Source: Miniphocaeibacter sp964345925 (GTDB taxonomy: Bacteria; Bacillota; Clostridia; Tissierellales; Peptoniphilaceae). From it: a DNA stretch of 7,826 nucleotides. The position numbers and the translations under genes are program-made. Positions within the stretch are counted from its first letter, which is position 1; every line of letters begins with the position of its first letter. The DNA lies in contig CAYFSP010000059.1 of the NCBI GenBank assembly GCA_964345925.1, positions 1-7,826 of the forward strand. Direction: 5' to 3'. The notes beneath the pieces were generated by a model, which ran no database searches, was not told the origin of the DNA, and worked only from the letters and a program-made list of their open reading frames with translations. This document shows, piece after piece, positions 1 through 6,595 of the stretch.

Positions 1-1126
1 CAGTTCCATCAGTGTCGCTAATTCCACCTACACTATTGTTTACAAAGGAATTATTTTTTATAACTGCCTTAGTGTGCAACTTTCCAAACATACCTACATT
101 TGCAAATATTTGAATAGCTCCACCTGCATACATTGCGTTATCAACACCATATGCTTTATTTCTATAGAAAGTGTTATTTTCAATATTTATTTTATCTACA
201 ATATCTCCATTTCCAGAACCTTCTGTTTGAATAAGTATTGCTCCACCATCATCATTGGCTATATTATTTAAAAAACTTGAGTTTTTAACATCGAATGTTG
301 CAGTTTTTTTCATATTCAATATATAAATGGCTCCACCATCATAAGTAGAAGCAGTTCCAATATTAGTTTCATTACTCTCAAATATTGATTCATTAATATT
401 TAATGTACCATTGAAATAATGGATTGACATAGCACCACCGCCACCACCTACTACCCCTGTGTTAGCTGCTCTATTTTTATTTTCTCTAAAAATAGTATTA
501 TTGATATTTAATGTACCTGAATAATTCTTTGAAGCAATTGCCCCTGCTTCATAACCACCAGCTGTACCACTGTTGTTTTCTATTGTAGAATTATTAATAT
601 CAATATTAGAATTACCACCTACCCATATTGCTGGTCCACCTCCAGCAGTATTATTATGAATATAGGTACTATTTATTTCCGTCTTAGCAGTTCCTGAAGT
701 AGAAATATCAATTGCTCCATTAGTTGAATTATAAAGCTCAATATTTTCTAAAACCAATTTACCAGTACTAGCAGTATTTTTTAACATTCTGCTATTTATA
801 TTGGTTCCATCCATCTTTAGGTTTTTAATGGTCAAACTACCAGTTCCTGCTCCATTTACTGTGATGGATCCATTATTCCAGATCTTATTGCCACCATCAA
901 CTGTTATATTAACATTTGGTATTGTTATTGTTACATTATCATATGTAAAACCATCAGATAATGTAAAAACATCCCCTTCTTCTCCCTCATTAACTGCAGT
1001 TTGAAGTTCTGCTACAGTAGAGACTTCCTTGCTAAATGCAAATGATTTTGTTACCAATCCAAAAGGTAACGATGTAATGGTCATAACTAATAATAAGATT
1101 ATCGCCACAATTTTCTTTTTATTCAT
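1..1126 (-). CDS. Secreted right-handed beta-helix (Pmp-like repeat) surface protein, N-terminal part
   Basis: The frame stays open from the ATG at 1126 to the left edge, giving 375 residues with no stop, so the C-terminus is missing. AGAGGA lies about 8 bases upstream of the start. Residues 1-30 form a signal peptide: a KKK cluster, a hydrophobic core, and SFA at the probable cleavage site. Residues 35-110 look like the capping part of a pectate-lyase-type helix. From about residue 120 on there are Asn/Gly/Thr-rich coils of roughly 25-40 residues. These include repeated FxxN (at about 213, 249, 285, 320 and 361) followed by GGA(I/M) (at about 230, 264, 294 and 335), the signature of polymorphic outer-membrane protein repeats, which in Gram-positive bacteria occur in secreted adhesins and wall proteins. 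An anchoring domain (CWB2, sortase or dockerin-like) would be expected in the missing part. The fold is well supported. Ligand or enzymatic activity is unknown. Confidence 0.85.
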   Translation of the reverse strand, partial: MNKKKIVAIILLLVMTITSLPFGLVTKSFAFSKEVSTVAELQTAVNEGEEGDVFTLSDGFTYDNVTITIPNVNITVDGGNKIWNNGSITVNGAGTGSLTIKNLKMDGTNINSRMLKNTASTGKLVLENIELYNSTNGAIDISTSGTAKTEINSTYIHNNTAGGGPAIWVGGNSNIDINNSTIENNSGTAGGYEAGAIASKNYSGTLNINNTIFRENKNRAANTGVVGGGGGAMSIHYFNGTLNINESIFESNETNIGTASTYDGGAIYILNMKKTATFDVKNSSFLNNIANDDGGAILIQTEGSGNGDIVDKINIENNTFYRNKAYGVDNAMYAGGAIQIFANVGMFGKLHTKAVIKNNSFVNNSVGGISDTDGT

Positions 1127-1191
1127 ACATTATTTCCTCTTATTTAATTTATTTCTTAACATTTCCCATAAATAACATATGCTACAAATAT

Positions 1192-1197
1192 AGTATA
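1192..1197 (-). promoter_or_regulatory. Weak candidate -10 element for the beta-helix gene
   Basis: TATACT reads on the minus strand here, about 66 bases upstream of the start codon. The hexamer 17 bases further upstream is only TTATAT, a poor -35. Much of the 228-base gap is AT-rich and could match by chance. I see no riboswitch-like element in the gap. Confidence 0.25.
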
Positions 1198-1324
1198 CAT
1201 TGAAAATAATAACTATATAACATATAACTTAATCATATCATTTTTTACCACATTGTCATCTGATCAATACTATAGAGTATTCATATTTTAGTATTTTATA
1301 CCATTATCTTAAGTAAATATTATA

Positions 1325-1351
1325 CAAAAAAAGAGAGGGTTTCCTCTCTTT
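1325..1351 (-). terminator. Rho-independent terminator of mrp
   Basis: On the minus strand AAAGAGAGG, a 4-base loop AAAC and CCTCTCTTT form a perfect 9-bp stem. It is followed at once by a run of Ts (complement of the A-run at 1326-1332). It lies 3 bases past the stop codon of the Mrp gene. Confidence 0.9.
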
Positions 1352-1354
1352 ACT

Positions 1355-2182
1355 TTACATTGTTTCTATTTTATCCACTATATCGTATAAATAACTTTTA
1401 TTAATATCAAAGATTCTACCAGCATCTGTAGCTTTTGATATTTCTGGATCAATTGGTATTCTACTGTAGGTATCTATTTTTTCCTCTAATGCAATTTTAG
1501 CTATTTTGCTTTCACCAAATACTGCAATCTCCTCATTACATCCAGGACATTTCAAGTAGCTCATGTTTTCCACTGCACCTATTATGCCAATATTCATCAT
1601 TGAAGCCATATTAACGGCTTTTTTTACAATCATACTGATTAAATCAGAAGGTGCTGTAGCAACAACTATGCCATCAATAGGTAATGATTGGAAAATTGTC
1701 AATGGTACATCTCCAGTTCCAGGTGGCATATCTACAAATAGATAGTCTAACTCTTCCCATAGAACATCTTGGTAAAATTGTTTTACAACTCCAGCTATAA
1801 CTGGACCTCTCCAAATTACAGGATCTTCTTCGTTTTCTAATATAAGGTTAATACTGATTACCTTTACACCGTTTTCAGCAATTTGTGGTATTATTTTACC
1901 TTCTTCCGTTGCTAAGGCTTTATCCTTTATTCCAAAGTATTTTGGTATGCTAGGTCCTGTAATATCAGCATCCATTATACCAACTTTATAACCTTTTCTC
2001 GCCATTTCCGTTGCAAGTAAACTAGTGACTAAGGATTTTCCTACTCCACCTTTACCACTAACTATACCAATAATTTTTTTTATTTTTGTACTTTTATCAG
2101 GTTGTATCAAAAAACTACTAGGTTCTGTTCTATCACTACAAGTTTGACTACAATCTGAACAATTTGAATTACAATCAGCCAC
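1355..2182 (-). CDS. mrp: Mrp/NBP35-family iron-sulfur cluster carrier ATPase
   Basis: This 275-residue cytosolic P-loop ATPase belongs to the Mrp/ApbC/NBP35 group, which bind a [4Fe-4S] cluster and pass it to apo-proteins in an ATP-dependent way. Visible motifs are an N-terminal cluster C4-x3-C8-x2-C11-x3-C15 and the deviant Walker A GKGGVGKS (43-50). DADITGPSIP follows at 71-80, Walker B DMPPGTGD at 151-158, and the C-terminal CPGC (212-215) supplies the bridging cluster ligands at the dimer interface. The N-terminal cysteine cluster is typical of clostridial and archaeal members and is absent from classical E. coli Mrp. The start is GTG, preceded by CAAGGGGGAA about 6 bases upstream, and no other good start fits. 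The gene has its own promoter and terminator, so it is probably monocistronic. Length and all motifs are normal for the family. Confidence 0.95.
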   Translation of the reverse strand: MADCNSNCSDCSQTCSDRTEPSSFLIQPDKSTKIKKIIGIVSGKGGVGKSLVTSLLATEMARKGYKVGIMDADITGPSIPKYFGIKDKALATEEGKIIPQIAENGVKVISINLILENEEDPVIWRGPVIAGVVKQFYQDVLWEELDYLFVDMPPGTGDVPLTIFQSLPIDGIVVATAPSDLISMIVKKAVNMASMMNIGIIGAVENMSYLKCPGCNEEIAVFGESKIAKIALEEKIDTYSRIPIDPEISKATDAGRIFDINKSYLYDIVDKIETM

Positions 2183-2207
2183 AATTATTCCCCCTTGTTT
2201 ATATGAA

Positions 2208-2216
2208 ATTATAACA
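2208..2216 (-). promoter_or_regulatory. Extended -10 promoter of mrp
   Basis: TGTTATAAT reads on the minus strand, a perfect extended -10 with no clear -35 hexamer at the usual distance. The start of transcription would fall near 2201. That gives a leader of roughly 18 bases holding the ribosome binding site. Confidence 0.6.
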
Positions 2217-2296
2217 TACTAAAAACTCTTAAGCTGTGATACTTATCATTAATTATAGGTAACAAAATTTATACCCAATAATATTTTAAGCCAATC

Positions 2297-2767
2297 TTAA
2301 ATTATTCTTCTATGTAAAAATAACTCTCTTTCTTCAATGGCTAACGAAGCTAACATGCCATTATTTATTTTTCTCTCCACTGCATTTTTATTTTCTAAAA
2401 TTTTTATAATATTTCCCGTTTCTAGGTAAATTCTTTTCTCTTCAATTTTATCTATACTCGATATTTTTATATAGCTAAATGCACCATCATTTTTTCCAAT
2501 AGGCACTCTAGTCTTTATTCCTATAAAAATATTATCCTTATTAAAAACATAAGGAATATTTTTTCTTATATTAAGAAATCTTTTAATTAATAATCTTACT
2601 TGCTCCATATCGATTAAGTCATATTTTGACATTTGTTTGAAAATAGTAGAGATTCTTTTATTATCTTTGGTTAGGGAGCCGTCTAGACCGTGAATAATAA
2701 CAATATCTCCTTTTTCCTCAACATATATCGGTTCCAGAGCTATTATGTCTTCCTTTGAATACACCAT
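2297..2767 (-). CDS. ComK-like protein (tentative), SOS-box controlled
   Basis: A 156-residue soluble protein with no signal peptide or membrane segment. By eye, its order of segments follows the competence transcription factor ComK of Bacillus and Staphylococcus. First comes LEPIYVEEKGDIVII (11-25), against ComK's Leu-Glu-x-Tyr-x-Val and Lys-Gly-Asp-x-Val-Ile patterns. Then come a Gly/Asp turn, a middle region ending in NIPYV (70-74; ComK has Pro-Pro-Ile-x-Val), NIFIGIK (79-85; ComK IxLFPT), FSYIKISSI (97-105; ComK WIxxxHI) and IYLETGNIIKI (113-123; ComK VTFxNGxxI). Identity is low, and the ComK Phe-Pro-Thr and Cys-Gly-Trp residues are not kept, so the call is tentative and DNA binding is not shown. 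The ATG at 2767 has GGAGG only 3 bases upstream. The next codon, GTG at 2764, sits at a more usual 6 bases and could be the true start. The gene is divergent from the permease operon and driven by a promoter overlapping a LexA-type operator. Confidence 0.45.
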   Translation of the reverse strand: MVYSKEDIIALEPIYVEEKGDIVIIHGLDGSLTKDNKRISTIFKQMSKYDLIDMEQVRLLIKRFLNIRKNIPYVFNKDNIFIGIKTRVPIGKNDGAFSYIKISSIDKIEEKRIYLETGNIIKILENKNAVERKINNGMLASLAIEERELFLHRRII

Positions 2768-2784
2768 ATCCCTCCAGTTATTTC

Positions 2785-2813
2785 AGTATAACAGAACATA
2801 TGTTCGTAGTCAA
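2785..2813 (-). promoter_or_regulatory. Sigma-A-type promoter of the ComK-like gene
   Basis: On the minus strand TTGACT (2808-2813) and TATACT (2785-2790) are separated by exactly 17 bases. The TG of an extended -10 (TGTTATACT) is also present. Predicted transcription start is near 2778, leaving a leader of only about 11 bases. This is the best-matching promoter in the window. Confidence 0.85.
2793..2806 (-). promoter_or_regulatory. LexA (SOS) box
   Basis: CGAACATATGTTCT on the minus strand contains the perfect 12-bp palindrome GAACATATGTTC (2794-2805). The Gram-positive LexA/DinR consensus is CGAAC-RNRY-GTTYG/C, so 13 of 14 positions agree. It lies wholly inside the 17-base spacer of the ComK-like promoter, where a bound repressor would block RNA polymerase. 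It is 156 bases from the divergent permease start and does not overlap that promoter. Confidence 0.85.
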
Positions 2814-2904
2814 TTTGAATATTTCTTAAATCTTTTTCATTTAGTATATATTAGCAACATATTTTATTATAATTTAAATAATAGATATAATTTATTTATT
2901 AACT

Positions 2905-2932
2905 TTTATATGACGAATTAATATGGTATAAT
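2905..2932 (+). promoter_or_regulatory. Promoter of the permease-dipeptidase operon
   Basis: TATAAT at 2927-2932 with TG at 2924-2925 makes a perfect extended -10. TTTATA at 2905-2910 is a weak -35 at 16 bases. The start of transcription would be near 2939, about 23 bases before the ATG. GAAAGG followed by TAGG at 2946-2955 serves as ribosome binding site. Confidence 0.65.
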
Positions 2933-2961
2933 TAACTCAATTAAAGAAAGGTAGGTATATT

Positions 2962-4293
2962 ATGGAACTTGGTAGAAACGCTTTATTAAATGGACCATCG
3001 TTACTTGGTTTACTGCCACTGTTAATTTATATAGTATTGATTTTTATGAATCAGTCAAATTTAGTGGCAACTATGGCAGGAATTATTGTAGGGGCAATTT
3101 TAACTGGTCAATCCCTTGGAATGATGTCTGAAAACTTTGCAACAAGCCTTGGATCATTTGTAGCAATAATAGGACTAATTATAATGCTTGGATCAGGTTT
3201 AGGAAAACTTATGAACCGAGGAGGAGTTACAAAGACATTAGTATATTGGATTGTTCAAAGAATAGGAGTAGATACACAGAGAAAAGCAAAACTTGTAATA
3301 ATAATTATATCTATTTTAATCTGTGGACTACTCGGAACTTTAGGTGGAGGAAATGCAGTTGTGGCTCCAATAATTATTCCTATACTAGCAGCTGTAGGAA
3401 TAACCCCTTCAACAGCATCATTAATATTAAAAAATGCTGGAGAAGTAGGACTTATTTGGGGACCTTTAACAGGAGTAACTATAATGACACAAGAGGTAAC
3501 TGGACTTTCCTATGGAAGATATATGATATATGCAGCTATTCCTTTTGGAGTACTTTGGTTAATCGGTACTTGGATTGGAGCAAATAGAATTCAAAAACAA
3601 ACAGTAGGACTTGAAAGTTACGAAATAACAGAAGAGATGAAAGCGGAAAATAATGTAAAGCCGAAAAAAAGAGAAATTACTGCAACAATAGCATTTTTAA
3701 CTACCTTTATTGGTCTTGTTATATATGGAATACTTGCTAAACAAGGTACATCATATGCTATTTTAGTAATGATAGTATTGATTGTAGTCGTAGCAATAGC
3801 AGCAGGAATACCAGCTAAAGAAACTGAGAAAGAAGTTGTTTCTGGAGTTGCAAGTATGGCAGAACTATTTTTAATATTTATTACAATAGATGTTCTACTT
3901 AATCTTGTAACTTTAGGTGGAGGCTTCGAAGCTTTAGCATCCTTTATAGAAAACGCATTTAACGGAATAGGTGCAACCTCAGTAATGTTAATAGCAAGTA
4001 TTACAGGTGGACTTGGAATTGAGGCAGCTGCTGTTTCAGAAATACAGATAATTTCAACAATGTTTGGTAAAATGGCACTTAGTGCAAAATTACCAATGGA
4101 GATGTTCACTATTTCGTTGTTGGCTGCAACAAGACTAACAGGAAGTATTTATCCAACATCTAATTTAGTTGGACAAATGGGAATTGCTCATACAAGTAAT
4201 ATGAAAAAAGTATTACAGGGAAATTGGATCAGTATTATACCAGTAGTAATATTTATAATCTTATGGTCCTTTATTGGACTAAACTTTTTCTAG
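2962..4293 (+). CDS. GntP/NhaC-like (ion transporter superfamily) permease
   Basis: A 443-residue integral membrane protein with about 11-12 hydrophobic helices in two halves. The halves are joined by a charged cytoplasmic loop (about 208-240, rich in Lys and Glu). Each half ends in small-residue motifs: GTLGGGNAVVAP around 125-136 and NAGEVGLIWGPLTG around 158-171 in the first, TGGLGIEAAAVSE around 348-360 and TGSIYPTSNLVGQMG around 393-407 in the second. This internal repeat with Gly/Thr/Asn-rich re-entrant-like segments fits the ion transporter superfamily (GntP, NhaC and DcuC-like secondary carriers, driven by H+ or Na+). The substrate cannot be read from sequence. The gene is immediately followed by an M19 dipeptidase whose ribosome binding site overlaps its stop codon, so a dipeptide, D-amino-acid-containing peptide or cysteinyl-glycine-like substrate is a reasonable inference. 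Full length, no defect seen. Confidence 0.75.
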   Translation: MELGRNALLNGPSLLGLLPLLIYIVLIFMNQSNLVATMAGIIVGAILTGQSLGMMSENFATSLGSFVAIIGLIIMLGSGLGKLMNRGGVTKTLVYWIVQRIGVDTQRKAKLVIIIISILICGLLGTLGGGNAVVAPIIIPILAAVGITPSTASLILKNAGEVGLIWGPLTGVTIMTQEVTGLSYGRYMIYAAIPFGVLWLIGTWIGANRIQKQTVGLESYEITEEMKAENNVKPKKREITATIAFLTTFIGLVIYGILAKQGTSYAILVMIVLIVVVAIAAGIPAKETEKEVVSGVASMAELFLIFITIDVLLNLVTLGGGFEALASFIENAFNGIGATSVMLIASITGGLGIEAAAVSEIQIISTMFGKMALSAKLPMEMFTISLLAATRLTGSIYPTSNLVGQMGIAHTSNMKKVLQGNWISIIPVVIFIILWSFIGLNFF

Positions 4294-4301
4294 GAGATAA
4301 T

Positions 4302-5294
4302 ATGAAATATATTGACTTACATTGTGATACTATACTTCCTCTTTTACAACAAGGCGAAAATAGTTCATTAAGGGATAATAAAGAATTAGCCGTTGATTTA
4401 GTAGGATTAAAGAAGTCAGAGGCAATGGCACAGTGTTTTGCTATATGGATGCCAGTTGCAGGTGACTTACCAGGAATAAAAGTACCAGAAAAACTTGCTC
4501 CAACAGGAGGACAATCTGATATTGACTATATAAATCTAGCAAGTACAAGGCTAAAAAAAGAGGTTGAAAAGAATAACGATATAATAAAATGGGCAAATAA
4601 TGGTAAAGAAATAGAAGAAAATGATAAAAATGGTCTTATTTCTGCCATATTGACAATAGAAGATGGCAGAGCCGTTGATAATAAAATGAGTAATTTAAAG
4701 TATTTTCATGATTTAGGAGTTAAAATAATAGCTCTTACTTGGAATTATGAAAACTGTTTCGGATTTCCTAATTCTACAAATGCAGACCATATGAAAAAAG
4801 GACTAAAGGATTTTGGCATAGAAGCTGTTGAATATATGAATGAACTGGGAATAGTCGTTGACGTATCACATCTTTCTGATGGTGGTTTTTGGGATATTGT
4901 AAAATATTCTAAGAAACCTTTTATTGCGACACATTCCAATTGTAGAGCTTTAACAGAACACCCTCGTAATTTAACAGATGAAATGATTAGAGCAATAGGA
5001 AATTCAGGTGGAGTAGTTGGGCTAAACTTTTCACCAAGGTTCTTGGCAAAAGATGGAAATCACTCCTCAATTGAGTTAATGGTAAAACATTTAAACCACC
5101 TTAAAAATATTGGAGGACTTGATATTATTTCATTAGGAACTGATTTAGACGGAACATGGGCAGATATTATGGATATAAGTCGTTCATCAAATATGCAACT
5201 ACTTTTTGAAGCTTTAGAAAAAAATGGCTGGACTTATAGGGAAATGGAAAAATTTGGATATATTAATGCTTTAAGAATTTTTAACAATCTATAG
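4302..5294 (+). CDS. Membrane dipeptidase (M19, renal dipeptidase family)
   Basis: A 330-residue TIM-barrel metallopeptidase that hydrolyses dipeptides, in bacteria often including D-residue dipeptides, with two zinc ions. Visible metal ligands are H7 and D9 (HCD), the bridging E120 (TIEDG), H190 (VSH) and H211 (THSN). D281 lies in GTDLDG, and R222 in HPRN probably contacts the substrate carboxylate. There is no signal peptide, so despite the family name the enzyme should be cytosolic, as in most bacterial members. I choose the ATG at 4302, not the upstream in-frame ATG at 4224. It is preceded by GGAGA at 4293-4297, it starts directly with the family's DLHCDT motif, and the upstream 26 codons overlap the permease gene. 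The gap to the permease stop is 8 bases, so the two are co-transcribed and probably translationally coupled. All catalytic residues are present. Confidence 0.92.
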   Translation: MKYIDLHCDTILPLLQQGENSSLRDNKELAVDLVGLKKSEAMAQCFAIWMPVAGDLPGIKVPEKLAPTGGQSDIDYINLASTRLKKEVEKNNDIIKWANNGKEIEENDKNGLISAILTIEDGRAVDNKMSNLKYFHDLGVKIIALTWNYENCFGFPNSTNADHMKKGLKDFGIEAVEYMNELGIVVDVSHLSDGGFWDIVKYSKKPFIATHSNCRALTEHPRNLTDEMIRAIGNSGGVVGLNFSPRFLAKDGNHSSIELMVKHLNHLKNIGGLDIISLGTDLDGTWADIMDISRSSNMQLLFEALEKNGWTYREMEKFGYINALRIFNNL

Positions 5295-5298
5295 AATG

Positions 5299-5338
5299 AA
5301 AATACCAAGTAGTAGGTAAATCTATTACTTGGTATTTT
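5299..5338. terminator. Bidirectional terminator between dipeptidase and CWB2 gene
   Basis: A 17-bp stem (5299-5315 with 5322-5338, one G-T wobble) closes a 6-base loop. AAAATACC on one side and GGTATTTT on the other give a T-tract in both directions. It lies 5 bases after the dipeptidase stop and 18 bases after the stop of the convergent CWB2 gene, so it probably serves both. Confidence 0.85.
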
Positions 5339-5355
5339 ATATTTAATCTATCTTA

Positions 5356-6318
5356 TTATAAATTTCTTAATTGATTTTCTACCGCTTTTGAAACAGAATT
5401 TTCTCCACCAACAATAATAATATTTTCTATATTACTGTTTTGTCTTATAAAGTTTACCGTTTCCTTAGGTAGAACTTTTGTGTCAGTCAATAGTATAGCA
5501 CCATTATTCATAGATGCTACAGGTGATGATGATAACGCATCAGGGTAATTGTTACCATCTACAATTACAATAGTATCAATTGTTTTTTTAAGCTGTGTAT
5601 CATATGCCTGTGCAATCTTTACAGCTGTAGAGTATCTGTTGGAGCCAGAATATCTTATTCTTTCTGCATAACCCTTTGGTACGGAATTCGTCCCTCCAAA
5701 AGCCATATAATATGTTTTACCAGAAGATGTATTTCCCATATATGGATATAAATATGTAACAGGATCCATTTGGCCAACAAAAGGCGCTGCCGCTAATGCA
5801 TCTGCAAAACCAGTTCCACTTACTACAGCGTAATAATCCCCTGGAATAATATATGATGCAAAATCATATCTTATCTTTTCTATTTTCTTTGCAGTATCAA
5901 CTCTATTAGAGCCATAAACCCTTTCTACCTTTACACCTATTGATTTTAATTTATCGCCTACACCACCGGAAATAGTTCCAGTTCCTCCAAGTAAAAACAC
6001 CTTTTTAGTGGATAATCTTATTATTTCATCAAGTACATCTTGCGAAATGGAATTTTTACTTGCTAGTAATATTGGTGCATCTATTTGACTGGCTAATGTT
6101 CCTCCTACTAAAGCGTCTGGAAAGTCCTCACCACTAGCAACAATAACATATTCAGAACTGCTAAAAGTCCTTCTACTAACTTCAATAGAAGTGTTATACC
6201 TATTATTACTAGAAATTCTCTCAATGTTTAAATTTCTGCCATCTGCCTTTGTAACCGTTGGAATAAGGCAAAGTGAGAAAATTAAAACCGATAATAATAT
6301 AAAAGTTTTTCTTTTCAT
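5356..6318 (-). CDS. Secreted cell-wall protein consisting of three CWB2 repeats
   Basis: A 320-residue exported protein. Residues 1-25 form a signal peptide (MKRK, hydrophobic core, TKA at the likely cleavage site). The rest is three cell-wall-binding type 2 (CWB2, PF04122) repeats at about 34-122, 133-213 and 222-310. Each opens with R-x-x-(S/G)-x-NR(Y/V)-x-T, has a central (F/Y)(P/A)DAL, and closes with GG(T/E)xx(S/V). In Clostridioides difficile three such modules form a trimeric unit that holds S-layer and other wall proteins to an anionic wall polymer. No effector domain is left here, so the protein is only an anchoring module. The second repeat is the most divergent (a Tyr-rich insertion around 186-206). 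The start ATG has GGAGGG about 6 bases upstream. It lies downstream of YvrJ on the same strand but is separated by a strong terminator and a candidate promoter. Confidence 0.93.
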   Translation of the reverse strand: MKRKTFILLSVLIFSLCLIPTVTKADGRNLNIERISSNNRYNTSIEVSRRTFSSSEYVIVASGEDFPDALVGGTLASQIDAPILLASKNSISQDVLDEIIRLSTKKVFLLGGTGTISGGVGDKLKSIGVKVERVYGSNRVDTAKKIEKIRYDFASYIIPGDYYAVVSGTGFADALAAAPFVGQMDPVTYLYPYMGNTSSGKTYYMAFGGTNSVPKGYAERIRYSGSNRYSTAVKIAQAYDTQLKKTIDTIVIVDGNNYPDALSSSPVASMNNGAILLTDTKVLPKETVNFIRQNSNIENIIIVGGENSVSKAVENQLRNL

Positions 6319-6335
6319 TTCATCCCTCCAAGATT

Positions 6336-6341
6336 ATTATA
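6336..6341 (-). promoter_or_regulatory. Candidate -10 of the CWB2 protein gene
   Basis: TATAAT reads on the minus strand 18 bases upstream of the start codon. That would place the transcription start only about 10 bases before the ATG, at the ribosome binding site. The -35 region (TTTTAT at 6359-6364) is weak and overlaps the T-tract of the preceding terminator, so the promoter is uncertain. Confidence 0.35.
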
Positions 6342-6360
6342 CTATGTATTAGGACAAAAT

Positions 6361-6403
6361 AAAAAATGCATATAAAGTATTTATAATACTATATATGCAT
6401 TTT
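6361..6403 (-). terminator. Terminator after the YvrJ gene
   Basis: A long inverted repeat starts 3 bases after the YvrJ stop. The outer 12-bp perfect stem (6363-6374 with 6392-6403) encloses, after one mismatch, a 6-bp inner stem AGTATT/AATACT with a 3-base loop. On the minus strand it runs into TTTTTTATTTTG. It separates the sigma cassette from the CWB2 gene. Confidence 0.85.
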
Positions 6404-6406
6404 CCA

Positions 6407-6550
6407 TTATTCCATTCTTTTAATAGTTGCCGATAATTCTTGAATACTACTTGTTAAGCTATCCAATTTCTTTTCTATTCTAGAAAGTAAAAAAATTGAT
6501 AGTACAATAGGAAACCCAAGATTGGCAATATAATTTAATACTTCCTCCAT
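6407..6550 (-). CDS. YvrJ family small membrane protein
   Basis: A 47-residue ORF starting MEEVLNYIANLGFPIVLSIF. One hydrophobic segment (about 5-22) is followed by RIEKKLD and a short amphipathic, probably coiled-coil, tail (24-46). This N-terminal helix, the GFPIV motif and the R(I/L)EKKL(D/E) junction are typical of the YvrJ family (PF12841), named after a Bacillus subtilis gene near the sigma-O locus. AGGAGG lies 5 bases before the ATG. The topology resembles small holin-like or membrane-anchor proteins, but the molecular role is unknown. It is the last gene of the sigma/DUF1659/DUF2922/YvrJ cassette, separated from DUF2922 by a hairpin and followed by a strong terminator. Confidence 0.85.
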   Translation of the reverse strand: MEEVLNYIANLGFPIVLSIFLLSRIEKKLDSLTSSIQELSATIKRME

Positions 6551-6595
6551 TTTTTCCTCCTATGTCTTAATATGGAATTTTTTAATCATTATATA

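Noticed and set aside
74..1004. Short plus-strand frames opposite the beta-helix gene
   Set aside because: The opposite strand carries an uninterrupted repeat protein with a signal peptide that explains the whole region.
1266..1281. Small inverted repeat AATACT-ATAG-AGTATT upstream of the beta-helix gene
   Set aside because: Six-base arms in AT-rich DNA are expected by chance, and no promoter is positioned on it.
2280..2306. AT-rich inverted repeat after the ComK-like gene considered as its terminator
   Set aside because: The stem is almost all A-T with an internal mismatch, includes the last codons, and is not followed by a T-run.
3246..3587. 113-codon open frame on the plus strand inside the permease gene
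   Set aside because: Frame-shifted shadow with Asn/Tyr/Ser-rich low-complexity translation and no initiation signal.
3618..4109. 163-codon open frame on the minus strand inside the permease gene
   Set aside because: Antisense shadow of a well-supported membrane protein. No ribosome binding site or family resemblance.
4224..4301. Upstream in-frame ATG that would extend the dipeptidase by 26 residues
   Set aside because: It overlaps the permease coding end and has no ribosome binding site. The family motif begins right after the ATG at 4302, which has GGAGA upstream.
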